Positions 44,134-55,938 of a stretch of DNA of 64,000 bases are shown here, piece after piece. Position 1 is the stretch's first letter, and each line of letters opens with the position of its first letter. The DNA comes from Verticillium longisporum (Eukaryota; Ascomycota; Sordariomycetes; Glomerellales; Plectosphaerellaceae), in the NCBI GenBank assembly GCA_019188255.1, contig JAETXT010000007.1, positions 1,550,001 to 1,614,000 of the forward strand, in the 5' to 3' direction. The notes beneath the pieces are model-generated. The model saw only the letters and a list, made by a program, of their open reading frames with translations, did no database searches and was not told where the DNA came from. Both the position numbers and the translations under genes were made by a program.

Positions 44134-47100
44134 TCACCAGGCCCTGGCCAGAGGGCTCCCAATCTTGGGGGCAAACTGTAAGCTCTTCCTGCGAGCAGCC
44201 ATCAACCTCCTGACGACATTGTCATCCTTCTCCCGGTCGAGGATGCCGTGGCCCATCTCGCTGTAGGCGTTGGGCTTGGGGGGACACGTCTTTATGCCCA
44301 TCGGCGCACTCAGGGGCGAGCCATCCGACGAGCTGAGAGTGGCCGTGGGCGTGCCGGGGGTCAAATCCGCGGCGTACCGGGCCAGCGCGTCCGGCGCCGG
44401 CGTCTGCGGCACGGGCGTCAGAAGCGTCTGCCACTCCTGATCGTCGTCCTCTACGAGGTCCGATGGCGAGTGCTCCCAGGCCGTGCTTTCGCGTCTGTTC
44501 ATGGGCGTGTTGGGCGCCGTCTGGGCATTGCGGCTGCCCTTGGTCGGGCTGGTGACCACCATGCCGTTGAGGTTCGCGAGAGCCTTGGGTTCCATGCTTT
44601 TGCGGCGACGCGCACCACCGCGGGACGACGACGATGATGTGTCAATGTTGTAGGGAGCCTCGTCGAGCCATGCATTCTCTCGCTCGCAGCTTTACATGGT
44701 GTTAGCGTCAATCGTTGGGTCACCACGAGACGGGGGGACCACTTACTCGAGAACCCAGCTCACGCCGACACACTGCACGACGCCTTTAGCTTGGCGGACC
44801 TTCTCCAGGGTGCGCTGGCCGCCATCCTTGTAGACAACGTGAGTGATGCCAATCTTGGAGCTGTCAGGGCCGGCACTGTCAGGGTTCCAGTTCCAGTTCT
44901 TGACACTGCGCGCACCCATCTGCGCAAGGAGCTCGACGAAGATGCCGCTAGCGTCATCGCCCTCACTGGTGTGCACATCCACAAAGACGACGGCGCCGCT
45001 GAGGAGTGCAGGGTCGACGTCCCGGCGGGGCGTCCGCGCTGGGGTACCCAAGGTCGACCAGACGTCAGACTTGGTCGGTGTGACAGGCGCAGACTGCAGG
45101 GGTTCCGGCTGCTCAACATCGTGCTTCGGCTCCAGAGCAGGCCTGTTGTTCTTCATGGGAGAGTAGGAGATGACAGTCGCGCTCCTTGTCAGGCCTTGCG
45201 TGGGCCTGCTGACGGGAAGGCGCGAAATGCTGGCAGCACGCTTCTTCTTGGGGCGGGGGGTCGAGTCGTCAGCCGCCTTCAGCGGCACCTTGGAGACCGT
45301 GTGGAACTCGCGGGTCAGGTTGCGGAGAGGCGTCGGGGGGATGGAAAGACCGTCGTTCATGGCCGGGTCGACAGGCATCTCATTCTCGTCGCCGTACTCC
45401 TGACTGGCCTCAGAGAGGCTGTCGTCCAGCGCGAGATTGCTCGCCATCTCTTCCACCTGACTAGGCTCCAGCAAGGACATCTCGTCTGCTTCAGCGGCAA
45501 GCTGCATGTCTTCTTGCGTGATCATCATGTCGTCAAACTCGGGGTCATCCAGCTCCGCCATGATCTCGTCTTCAATGGCAGCCTCAACCTGCTGTTGGAG
45601 GTCAAACTCGGCGCGAATAGTCATCTCGTCCTCGAAAAATGTGCTCTTGGCGGGAGAGTCGTCAATGCGAACAGAAGCCGCGGGAGACTGCGCCGGCTTC
45701 TTCGGGCTTTCGACTGTCGGCTTCGGGGCGGACTGCCGCGTCTGCTTCGCGGGACTGGCAGCGGACCAAGCGCTGAGCTGCTGCGCAAGAGGAGTGAAGC
45801 CGAGCTTGTTGGAGGACTGGCCCATGCTGCGACGGGACGACGAAGCAGGAGTGGGCGTAAACGGGATAGCGCGGGTAGGTGAGCTCTGTCCCTCACCGCT
45901 GTACGCAATCTCATCATCCGTGTCTGAGTCCATGTCGTCGTAGGGCGTAGTGTCCTTCTCTCTAAGGGCAAACACGCCCATTGGCGGGGCAGGAGCGTTC
46001 ACGGGACCCTCAGTGTCGTCAGCAACAGCTGAGACTGGCCGCTCATTTTCCTGGTTCTCGACCTCGAGTTCCTCGGTCATGATGGAGTCTCCATCCTCAT
46101 CGGTCACTTCGTCTGCGACGACGTCTTCGTTGGGAGTGAGTTCATCGACGATCTGCGAAACCGCTTGAGCGCTGCTGTTGGCCTCTGCTTCGCGCACCTC
46201 GTCCTCGAGATTTTCATGCAGAATGGCCAGGTTGTCCTTGAGGGCGGGGTCGGCGTAGCGGGGAAGAACGGCAGACAGCCTGCCGGGGAAGTTGAGTGTA
46301 CTTGGCTCTTGGAGGAGGATCTGGTCAGCCATCTGGTCCATGGCATCGTCGCCCTGCTCTTCGAACATGAGCTTTTCGGAGGATGACATGGCAGACGGCA
46401 GGGCTGCCGGTGAGGCCATGTACCCAGCCTTGGTCTGGGCCGACTGGGTCGCCTGAGAGGATGTCTCTGCCTCTGCGGAAGCACCAGGAGCCTTACGCGT
46501 GGACGCAACCGGTGACTCGACGACATTTTGAAGCCTGGGTGTAGCGTGGGTTTTGAACGGAATCACGGGACGCTTGGCTGGCGACTGAAGCAGGGAAGCC
46601 TTGAACGGTGAGCGAGAGGCCTCGGCGGTGCTGCGGTTGTGAGTGGGGAGGTTAAGGCTCTTGACAGCCGACTGCGATCGCTTGGCTGGGGAGTTCAGGA
46701 GCGACGACTTGAAGGGGGTGGCTTCGCCATTGGTGGAAGGCTTTATGGCCGATGCCGGCCGCAGGATCGTCACGCCGTCGGCACGCTTGGCTGGTGACTT
46801 CATGTTGTCTCTGCTGGGCGATGTTGGGGGCCGCTTCGCCGGGCTGCTCAAGGTGATCTCGGGTGTCTCTCCCTCATCGTCTGCAACGTCTCCGGCGGGC
46901 TCGGTCTCCCTGGGCCTAGGCTCGAGCTTCTTGAACGAGCCGAGCGCGCTGGAGGGAGGCTTCATCGGGCTCTTCATCAAGGCCTTCACGGGCGTTTGGC
47001 AGAGCTCATCTTCCGAGTCGTCTCGAGAGTGGGGCATCTGTGTCACCTTCTTAGGGCTGAGGGGTGCCTTTGTCTCTTTGGTGTCTTTGGCTGCAGCAGT

Positions 47101-47757
47101 CGCTGCTGTCTTGGTTGATGCCGGCTTCGCCGCTTTGGGCACAGGCGGTTTGCGAACAGGTCTGCTGCGCAGACCAGGCGTTTTTTTGCCCTCGTCCGGA
47201 TCGACATTCTCCTTCTCGGGCTCTTCGAACGTGACCTTCTTCCTGACGACCGGCTTCGCAGCCGTCACCGTGGCAGCACGTGTGCGTGTCGCCCTCTTGG
47301 GCGGCTCGGACGCAGCCGGGGCATCTTCTTGTGTCGCAAGCCTTCTCGGCCGGCCGGGCCCGCGGGTTGTTGTCTTGAGGGCCGCCTCTTTGGTAGGCTC
47401 CGGCTTGGGCACGTCAGCGGCAGCCTTGCGTGCGGCAGCCCTGGCACGCGTTGCCCGTCCCGGGGCACTTGATGATGTCGCTTCTTCTTCGCCAGGCTCT
47501 TCGGCAGCCTTCTTGGGACGACCACGGGCCCTGGTGGCGCGTGCTGGGGCTTCTGTCGAAGAGGCCTCGTTGTGGTCTTCTTCGTCCTCGTCGGAGCGGG
47601 TTTTCCGCTTGGACGACGCTGTTGCTCTCGTGGCGGCGGGCGCTGCCTTGGCTTTGGCGGCGGCGGTCATAATCTTGGTCGTCTTGGGGCCGGCATCGCC
47701 AGCTTTGGCGGCGGCGCGGGCGCGTGTCATCCGCTTGGGTGGTGATTGGGGGTCCAT
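44134..47757 (-). CDS. BRCT-domain chromatin protein with SPAKR repeats
   Basis: I recognise the BRCT module but not a named orthologue. It is probably a nuclear protein in DNA repair or chromosome structure. Exons are 47757-44747 and 44689-44134, with a 57-nt intron; 1,188 residues. The N-terminal third is basic and Ala-rich, with RGRPKK and RGPGRPRR AT-hook-like motifs. The middle repeats the motif SPAKR four times, plus SPAKQ and SPAKS, all fitting or near the CDK consensus. An acidic region follows. The single BRCT domain at about 915-1015 (VVFVDVHTSEGDDASG, LLAQMGARSV, THVVYKDG, VSWVLDCERENAW) is interrupted by the intron inside its final helix. The last 150 residues carry more S/T-P sites. 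The start MDPQSPPKRMTRARA is clear. Confidence 0.85.
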
Positions 47758-48972
47758 GTTGCCTAGAGTTGGCGGGGAGTCCTCTGGGTGGGATGGGATA
47801 GTTTCTTGGGGGAGGGGGTTACAGATGTCGGGGTTTGCTGATGGGTTAGTAACTTGTGTTTGGGATTGTCGAAAGGTGGTCGAGTGTGTCTTTTCACATG
47901 GTGATGTGGTTCAGCAGGTTGGGAGTCAGGAGCAGGCCTACAGAGAGCAAGCTTTGGGGTTTTTGTTGATAGTGTGGTCAGCGTGTTTCGTGTTGCCGGG
48001 TCAACGTGGATTGGGTCCACCAGAGCTCCGCGTGACCAATGGAGGCCATGACATCAGGGCACCCCGCTTGGACTTTGATCCTGGCCGTCAACAGATGCCA
48101 ACCCCGCCGGCAGCTGTCGGCTCGTTGCTCTCCATGAAGTATGCTGCTGGTGAGGTGAAGATGGAACATTGTTGTCATCGGTTTGGGTGTGGCCGTATGT
48201 GACGCCTCGCGCAGACCTAAATTTTGATGGTGACCTTGAACTCAAATGACTAAGTACCAAGTCTTTTCCCTTCCTTCCTATTTCAGTCGGTCCACATATA
48301 CATGTCTTCTCTTATGAGGGACCATCAAATACAACACGCTACTGATGCATGACACAGCCATATATCCGACTGCCTGCAACTGTCGTACAAGGGTATTCGA
48401 TTCGTATCATGTCTGATCAGGCCAGTTTTCCTTATGGCTGGCTCTTCTCTTGACCGCGACCAGCTGCTTAAACTCCGAGCATTGAACAGTGAAGCGGGCT
48501 AGGATGGACGTTCTTGGCCTGGCGCCAGTGGTCAACAGTCGAGCCATGAGTATCACATCGAAGTTAACAGTTTATGTATAGTACTGCTTCTGAAAGGCTG
48601 TTGGATGAGCAAGAAATAAACATGCTGTCAGTGAGATTCGCGAAGAGTAATGAAGGACCAGTGATTTGACTTGGACGGACACAATATGTCATGCTGTATC
48701 TTGAAACAGGCATCGCTTCACACCTCGTCACAAGGCGCACAAAGACACTACTGTCGATTATCCATATTCATTACGACATCGACACCAGCAGCAGATCTTA
48801 CATTTCACTTGGTAGACAGAGTTTGTGACAGAGATAGGTCACCCATTGAATGATTGAGCACTCAGCACAGCACACAGCACCGCTCTACCCAAAGAGCAGC
48901 CAAAAGATGAAGCCCCACAAGAACACGCACTGATCGTAGTCAGAGCATGGAGGCGCAAGATGCAAAAAGAAG
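47758..48972. other. Intergenic between the BRCT gene and tRNA-Ala
   Basis: This is the promoter region of the BRCT gene and the 3' flank of the tRNA. It is AT-richer than the coding regions. No further gene is supported. Confidence 0.5.
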
Positions 48973-49065
48973 TGGACACGCCGGGAATTGAACCCGGGAC
49001 CTTCAGCAGTTTAGTATTGATCAGATCAATGCTAAGCAGATGTCATACCCCTAGACCACACGCCC
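48973..49065 (-). tRNA. trnA-AGC: tRNA-Ala (anticodon AGC) with a 21-nt intron
   Basis: The minus strand folds as a cloverleaf. The acceptor stem starts GGGCGTG and closes with CGTGTCC, including the G3:U70 pair that marks alanine tRNAs, with A73. The D arm (GTCTAGGGGTATGAC), variable loop AGGTC and T arm (CCGGG-TTCAATT-CCCGG) are normal. The anticodon stem TCTGC/GCTGA has one U-U mismatch. The loop reads TTAGCA, then an intron (49029-49009) at the canonical position after base 37. The intron itself forms a hairpin. Anticodon AGC is inferred from this placement. The mature length is 72 nt. Confidence 0.8.
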
Positions 49066-50845
49066 GTTTGTTGTTGAGTGACAGCGGTCTCTACGAAACC
49101 ATATTCTCCGAAACAAACCCTCTTTCTCTGGTCACATTGCTGGTCTCATGTCACGGCTGCTTGCGTCCACACTCATGACATCCACAAAGACCACCCGTAG
49201 TCGAGGAATGCCACGAGAAACCCAGTTCCAAACCCTAGAGCCGTGGATGGATGGGGTTCCCTAATTCGCACACGGTCAACTAATTTTCATCCTCTGAACA
49301 GAGCCCCAATTGCCCATGACATGTCGCAATGGAGTCAGAAAAGGCGACTCGAGCAAAGCCACAAAGAATACCATGTACGGACTACTGTACAGGCGTCGAT
49401 TGCCCCTCAGGCGCGTCGAGTCACGCGATCTCTCGAACGATCAAGCCAATGACTGATGGGACACCCTCCCAGCGAACTCCGCGAGGGCCTCACGACGCAA
49501 ACCCCTTCGATATTGCGGCCGCGAAACCCGAAGGACGCTCGCACGACCGCCAGCATACGCGTCCCCGTCCGGACCCCTTGTCTTCCCCCCTTCGCGCTCG
49601 GGAATTTTTAATGCCCCGTTCCCCTGCAAATACCCCATTTCACCAGGCAGAATGTCAGCGACAGGGCTGACTTCGGCGGCCGTGAGTGACATGAAGACCG
49701 ACGGGGACAACCTTCGAGCCAAGACGGCAGCTTCGTGCCAGAGAGGCGGCGCGCCCTGTGAGGATGGATCTAGGGCGAGACAGACTTCGGCGCCAGCTTC
49801 TTCTGCTGAGGTACTTTACCTGCTGGGGGAATGGATGCCCCATCTGCTCACTACCAAGCGCCTTCACAGGGTGAGAGGCTGCTCTCGCCTGCTCACTCAC
49901 CTTACTGTTGGATGCTTTGGTGCAACGCCACGATGTTTTCGTCACCGAGTCTTCGTTAGTCCTTGATGGTCTCCTTGATGGTCTGTCCAAACACATCGCA
50001 GTGTTGGCCCCTCATCGTCTTGGCCTATGCTGTTGCATGAAGTCCAAACCGGAAACACCGCCCTTGCACTACAGCGTTTAGCACCGAATCATATCATCGT
50101 CATCGGAGCTCACTGTACAACGCATTCCGCGTATTGGCCATGTATCGGTTGCCTGTTGCGGCAACAACTTTCACACCACGACAAGGCGATTCTTCAACCA
50201 CCCGCACAAAGCCAAGCAGCCCCCTGCATGCTCACAGCACGCGCAGAGGACCGCCGACCGCCGACCGTCTTACTGAGCCTCCAGAACCAGAATAGCACCG
50301 CAGATGGGTTGCTGACAGGCGGTACTCCGCCGCTCGCTCTCCTCGCATTTCAGCCCCCCCTAGTCCCGTTTCCTGGGCACCCTTCACCATGCACCCCCCA
50401 CCCTGGCCGAGGATCCCGAACTGAACGCAGCCTGAACGAGCTTATTCGTAGGCCCGGGTGGCCTCCTCGGGCTGCGTCATACGCGAGACTGCGGCTCCCT
50501 CTCTGTGCTTGAGCTGCTGGTGGATCTTCACGGGATCGCCATTTGGCCTTGGCCTGTCCGTTTTGCATCTGTCAATCTCGATGCCCCAAGACGGCGAACC
50601 TTTAATTCCTTTCAATCGCCGTATCATCGCTTCCCTTCGTTTCGTGGAGCTGCTTTTTTCACTTCTTCTGGTTCATCCAAGGCGCGTCTCGACACCCACA
50701 GCCACGCGCTGTTAGCTTCTCTTCGAGCTGAGGTTTTGTCGTTCAGCTGCTGCTCAGTGTTTGTTGTTCACTTTCTTCCTTCTTCCTTCCCACCAGCCTT
50801 TCATACCACTGGCACCCAATTGATATCCCCAACCCTTTGCTGGCT
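49066..50845. other. Intergenic between tRNA-Ala and phospholipase B
   Basis: This holds the upstream flank of the tRNA and a long, CT-rich promoter and leader for the phospholipase gene (50560-50845). An imperfect tandem TCCTTGATGGTC pair lies at about 49960-49985. No supported gene. Confidence 0.5.
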
Positions 50846-52846
50846 ATGGCCAAACTCTCGCAGTCGTTGTTATGGCTCGCCGCCTCGATTGCCCATCCCG
50901 CAGCGGCGCTCGCCGGCGATGTGAGCGCTGCGGACGCGGTCGCGGCCAAGCGCTCAGAGGGCTTGTCTGTTGTGTCGGTCGACATTCGCGCACTCCCCGA
51001 CTCGCCGAGCGGCCATTATGAGCCCAAGGTCGTCGACTGCCCCTCGACCCGGCCCTCGATTCGCCTGGCCGACCGCCTCTCAGACCAAGAGGCCGAGTGG
51101 CTTCCCCGTCGCCGCAACAACACTATTGACCCCATGCGCGAGCTCCTCACGCGCGCCAACATCCCCGACTTTGACGCAGGCGCCTACATTGATCGCGTGC
51201 GTGACAACGCCACGGCGCTGCCCAACATTGCCATTGCCGTGTCTGGCGGCGGCTACCGTGCTCTCATGAACGGAGCCGGCTTCCTCTCGGCGGCCGATTC
51301 GCGCAACCCCGGCGCATCCGACAACGGCACCGGCGCCATCGGCGGCCTGCTCCAGTCCGCCACCTACCTTGCCGGCCTCTCCGGCGGAGGCTGGCTCGTC
51401 GGCTCCATCTTCGCCAACAACTTCTCCACCGTCCCTGATCTGCAGCAAGGGTCCGACGGCTCCTCCGTCTGGCGCTTCGACCGTTCCATCTTCCGTGGGC
51501 CCGAGGAGTCCGGCATCTCCATCCTCAACACGGCCGACTACTGGTCGACCGTCGTCGGCGATGTCGCCCGCAAGGGTGCTGGCTGGGACACTTCCGTCAC
51601 CGACTTTTGGGGCCGCGCGCTCTCCTATCAGCTCATCAACGCCACCGACGGCGGCCCGGCCTACACCTTCTCCTCCATCGCCGACACGGAGCAGTTTGAG
51701 AACGCCGACACGCCGTTCCCCATCCTGGTCGCAGACGGCCGCGCCCCCGGCGAGCGCATCATCTCCCTCAACGCCACCGTCTACGAGTTCAACCCCTTTG
51801 AGCTCGGCAGCTTCGACCCCACGACCTACGGCTTCGCGCCGCTGCGCTACCTGGCCTCCAACTTCTCCAACGGCGAGATCGCCCGCGACGGCGAGTGCGT
51901 CCGCGGCTTCGACCAGCTGGGCTTCGTCATGGGCACCTCGTCCTCGCTCTTCAACGCCTTTATCCTGCAGAACATCACCGGCGTCGCCGAGAGCGCCGAC
52001 ATTCCCGACTTCCTCGTCGAGGCCGTGACCAGCGTCCTCGACCGCCTCGACGCCGACGAGAACGACATTGCCCAGTACGCGCCCAACCCGTTCTTCGGCT
52101 GGAACCCGACCAACGAGTCGGCCAACCACGAGTCCGACCAGCTGTCGCTCGTCGACGGCGGCATGGACCTGCAGAACATCCCGCTGCACCCGCTGATCCA
52201 GCCCTCCCGCGCCGTCGACGTCATCTTCGCCGTCGACGCCTCCGCCGACACGGCCTTCAACTGGCCCAACGGCACCGCCCTGCGCGCGACCTACGACCGC
52301 GCCGGCACCGCCATCGGCAACGGCACCCTCTTCCCGCCCGTGCCCGACGCCGAGACGTTCGTCAACCAGCGCCTCAACCAGCGCCCGACCTTCTTCGGCT
52401 GCGACGCCGACAACTTCACCCTCGAGGCCGGCCAGTCCGTGCCGCCGCTCATCGTCTACGTGCCCAACGCCCCCTACACCGCCCACAGCAACGTCTCGAC
52501 CTTCCAGCCCTCCTACCCGACCGCCCAGCGCGACGCCATTATCCGCAACGGCTTCAACGCCGCCACCCAGGGCAACGCCACCGTCGACACCGAGTGGCCC
52601 GTCTGCGTCGCCTGTGCCCTCCTCAGCAGGAGCCTGCACCGCGGCAACGAGGCTGTGCCGGAAGCGTGCACGCGCTGTTTCGAGCGCTACTGCTGGGACG
52701 GATCGACTGATTCGGCGAGCGTCAGCTCGTTCGAGCCAGACTTTATTATCGGGTCCGATGAAAAGGAGGACGCTGCTGGCATTGTACGCGCAAGCTTCTG
52801 GGGCGTGGGTGTGAGCTTGGCCGTTGCGGCGCTGGTGATGTGGTGA
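50846..52846 (+). CDS. Secreted GPI-anchored phospholipase B / lysophospholipase
   Basis: It removes fatty acids from phospholipids and lysophospholipids at the cell surface and is often a virulence or nutrition factor in fungi. Single exon, 666 residues. The N-terminal signal peptide is [20 protein letters not shown]. The cPLA2-type catalytic domain shows the oxyanion block [14 protein letters not shown] (133-146), the nucleophile motif GLSGG (Ser179), and the catalytic Asp in [19 protein letters not shown] (Asp437). Many NxS/T sites occur. The C terminus has conserved cysteines ([16 protein letters not shown]) and ends in a hydrophobic tail ([13 protein letters not shown]), which fits a GPI-anchor signal. 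ATG 50846 is preferred; an upstream TTG is not a likely start. Confidence 0.93.
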   Translation: MAKLSQSLLWLAASIAHPAAALAGDVSAADAVAAKRSEGLSVVSVDIRALPDSPSGHYEPKVVDCPSTRPSIRLADRLSDQEAEWLPRRRNNTIDPMRELLTRANIPDFDAGAYIDRVRDNATALPNIAIAVSGGGYRALMNGAGFLSAADSRNPGASDNGTGAIGGLLQSATYLAGLSGGGWLVGSIFANNFSTVPDLQQGSDGSSVWRFDRSIFRGPEESGISILNTADYWSTVVGDVARKGAGWDTSVTDFWGRALSYQLINATDGGPAYTFSSIADTEQFENADTPFPILVADGRAPGERIISLNATVYEFNPFELGSFDPTTYGFAPLRYLASNFSNGEIARDGECVRGFDQLGFVMGTSSSLFNAFILQNITGVAESADIPDFLVEAVTSVLDRLDADENDIAQYAPNPFFGWNPTNESANHESDQLSLVDGGMDLQNIPLHPLIQPSRAVDVIFAVDASADTAFNWPNGTALRATYDRAGTAIGNGTLFPPVPDAETFVNQRLNQRPTFFGCDADNFTLEAGQSVPPLIVYVPNAPYTAHSNVSTFQPSYPTAQRDAIIRNGFNAATQGNATVDTEWPVCVACALLSRSLHRGNEAVPEACTRCFERYCWDGSTDSASVSSFEPDFIIGSDEKEDAAGIVRASFWGVGVSLAVAALVMW

Positions 52847-53350
52847 TCGAGGTGAACTGCTATGATTGGTGACAGACAAGATACCTGTCCATGGACGCGG
52901 CATGCTTGATGCTGGAGAGGTTGAAGGAGTAAAATGGGACGATTGTGACGACTGCGTCTTGGTTGGATGGGCCGCGATTCAGATTGTAGAAGATCCGTGT
53001 TAATAGATAGCTTGCATGTCAGTTTCCTGTTGTCAAAATGAGATGAGCAGAGTAGCATGTTATTCCTCAGTATGAGCAACAAGTTGGTATATCCCCTACA
53101 AAAACCAACCGACATTCGCCCGAGGCCTACGCCATGCCCTTCTTCCTCCCCGATGCGAACGAATACCGTGCTCCTTCGCCGTCCGTCCTTCCGTCGTTTC
53201 ACCATGTCGTAAGAATACCTCATCGTCTAGAAAATCAAAACGTCGTGGTCATGTCGTCAAAATTCGCATTGCCGCCCAAGCGTGAGTCGTGAAGAGGAGT
53301 AGCCGTCCGAAGCACCCCTGTGGATCATCTGTATGAAGACTAATGATCTC
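52847..53350. other. Intergenic, convergent 3' ends
   Basis: The 3' flank of the phospholipase gene and of the caspase-fold gene. Nothing further seen. Confidence 0.5.
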
Positions 53351-55188
53351 TCATCGGATTGGACGATATGGGCCGTCGATTCTCATTTCTTTCACAGCTT
53401 CGGGCATCTGCCGCAACCACTCGGTCCAGCTGTCAACGTCGATGGGCTCATCGCCCACGCGAACGGACAGCACAAGTTGTTGACCTTCTGGCGCAAAAGG
53501 CAAGCTGTTGCGCTGCGGGCTGATGTTCATAGGCGCAACAAGGATCGATGCGAGTCTCGGATTGCCCGAAATCTGAATGTGGAGAGGCGAAGGTGATGTC
53601 GTGACCAAGTCCTTGTCGCCGTTTCTGTCCTGAATGAACGTCGGATAGCTAGACACAAGCTTGGAGTGCAACTCGGCAGCTGTAAGTGGGTTCGGTACAC
53701 GATGTGATGCTCGTGTCTTGAGTTGCTCCACCAATAGTTTGGTGAAAGAGCACCGCTCAAGCTCATTGAAATGCTCCTCTGAGACGGCCGCAGCGATTAG
53801 TTCAAGAACACCCTGTTGGCGCACCATCTTGGAAGATGGATAATATGCAGCATCCATGAGAATCAGCGTGTCACCGCAGGCTTCTTCCAAGACCTGCTGT
53901 ATTCCACTCCAGCGGAGTGTCTCTGCCTTCTCCCTGTCCCTCGAGCTGTCTGGTATCAGCACAAGGTTGAATTCCAGCTAAATGTGCAGACTAGATCTCA
54001 CCTGGCGAGAACCATTTCGCGGTTATCATCAAGGTACGAATGTCCGTTGTAGTAGACGATTTTGAGGACATCACGCTGGTCGCGCTCCTCTGAAAAATCA
54101 GTTATCTTCCGCGATAGCCACCTCCAAGGGCTCTTGCAGCTCTCTGAAGTGGACGGAATAGCCTGAATTTGAAACGTATATCGGTAGTACTGGTCGAAGA
54201 CGTCGGCCAGTTCATTGACAGCCGAGCTAACATGGGGGTCGTGGTCGCCAGCCCAATGAAGCAACAATACTTGAGCACCCGCATAGCGACTGCGGTGAGG
54301 GTTGGACAAGATACGAGCAACATTTGACTGCAAGTCGGTTTTGACTTCGATGCCCGTCAGACCTCCCGGCTTGTCGAGCCTGGGGCCGGACGGCAAAGGC
54401 GTTCGGATGCGCGACTCGCCCAATCGACCAGAGGGAGAGTCAATGTCCATCTCTTGGTCGCCATACATTGACTTGAGACTTTGGTCTTGAGGGCTCAATG
54501 GCCTCTGGCCGCCGGTGTGGCTCTTACCCTGCATACCGGGGAGCGAGTTCTTGAACTTTTCGACTGCGTCTTCCCAGCTCATATTGTGATGACTGGGATG
54601 ACACTGATCGTCATAAACAAGTATCAGCAACAGCCGGCCGGCGCACGGGCAATGGATTATGTGAGGCCCTGGGAGCCTCAGACTTACAGCAACGCGCCTC
54701 CGACGACAGTCGGGACAGGCGCCGAGTTTTCGAATGAGAGCAGCTTTCTCTCTCTGCTGGAAAGACAAAGGGCCGGTTCGCCTCCTGCTCGCGCGAACCC
54801 GGTTAGACATGTCGGCTCCATCCTTAATGTGGAAGATGGAGGTAAGGTTAGGAGAGGTGTCGGCACTGTACGATGTGTTGTTTGTCTCTGTTGACATTTC
54901 GGTGCCAGCAGATGCCATGGTGGCCGTGGTGGACACGGACGAATTGGTGTCCTTCCTCATCGGCGGTGAGGCCGGATTGGGGTTCAATGTCTGGTGGTTG
55001 GGCGAGGTGACTGAAGGGAGCTGCTGCTGCTGCTGTTGCGGTTGCTGTTGCGGTTGTTGTTGCTGCTGCTGCTGCTGTTGAAGCTGTTGCTCTTGTTGGA
55101 GCTGCTCTTGCTGGAGCTGGTGTTGCTGCTGCTGCAGTTGAGGATCCATGTCGACCATGGCATGGTCCTCTTCCTGTGGTTGCGGCAT
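53351..55188 (-). CDS. Caspase-fold protein without catalytic Cys, with Cys/His cluster and poly-Q
   Basis: Exons are 55188-54688, 54603-54002 and 53945-53351, with introns of 84 and 56 nt; about 565 residues from this ATG. An N-terminal Gln-rich tract precedes a compact motif ACPDCRRRRVACHPSHHNMSWED (C158, C161, C168, H169, H172, H173), which looks metal-binding. A caspase-like domain follows (VLLLHWAGDHDP, KIVYYNGHSYLDD, LRWSGIQQVLEEACGDTLILMDAAYYPSS). The His of the catalytic pair is kept (H355), but the usual Asp-Cys-Cys reads Asp-Ala-Ala (D399-A401), so protease activity is unlikely. The first intron lies inside the Cys/His motif, is a multiple of three and has no stop. The frame is open upstream to 55629, so the N terminus may be longer. 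Function unknown; a scaffold or regulator is a guess. Confidence 0.8.
55021..55135. repeat. CTG/CAG-rich tract encoding poly-Gln
   Basis: On the minus strand this is CAG/CAA-rich, encoding the Gln-rich tract of the caspase-fold gene. It is a mixed-codon, imperfect tract and so less prone to length change than a pure CAG run. Confidence 0.8.
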
Positions 55189-55914
55189 CTGCTCACTTGA
55201 CTGCTGGGGGCTGGGTGAGTGTTGTTGTTGGTACGGCACGGAGGTTGCGCGGGTGGGCTCGTCCGAGGGGCTCGTCTTGGGGGTGCCTCGAGCAGGCTGG
55301 GAGCCGGATGCATGTTGGTCAGAATAAGACGCGAGGGCCCATGATCGAATGAAAGTGAAAATGTGAGTGATAAAGTGCCGCGCGGGCGGTACAAGTATCG
55401 ATGGGGCGGGCCACGATAGGGTGTGTTGTGCTTTGTTTTTAACCTTTGCGCCCCACCGAGCTTCACCGACCGCGGAGATGGACCTGAGGCGTGGATGTAG
55501 ACGTGAACGGCGAGGGAAGCGACCTTGGAAGGCGGAACTAGAAGACGGAGAGGGGCAGGAGGGGGGACGCGACTCGCGTATGACCAAGTGGGCGTATGCG
55601 CGTAGGCTCGAGCTCTGTACACTCGACACTGACGAGTACTGCAGGTGGCTGTGAGGGATGCTGGTCGAGATTCGAGGTGCGCGAGTTTTGTCTCCTTCGT
55701 AGGCGTGAGACGGGGAATTCCAGGTGAGAGGCGAAGGTGAAAGGTGAGAGGTGACGGCCGGGTTAAGGCTTCAAACCGGAGAGAAATGTACTTGGCATGC
55801 GTCTCTCTGCCTGCTTGGGAAGGAGGGGACGTTGCAGCAAACCAACGATTGGGCTTGTAATTGCTATTGTTATTGCTATTGCACACTCCACTCGAACCTG
55901 ACCTGAGTGACTTG

Positions 55915-55938
55915 CGCACCCGCACCCGCACCCGCACC
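55915..55938. repeat. CGCACC hexanucleotide repeat, 4 copies
   Basis: Four exact tandem copies followed by degenerate units in gene-free DNA. Confidence 0.85.

Noticed and set aside
46643..48202. 519-residue frame antisense to the BRCT gene
   Set aside because: Low-complexity Ser/Leu shadow without domain; the minus-strand gene explains the region.
51080..52903. 607-residue frame antisense to phospholipase B
   Set aside because: A Gly/Val-rich shadow caused by GC-rich third positions of a well-supported gene on the other strand; no motif.
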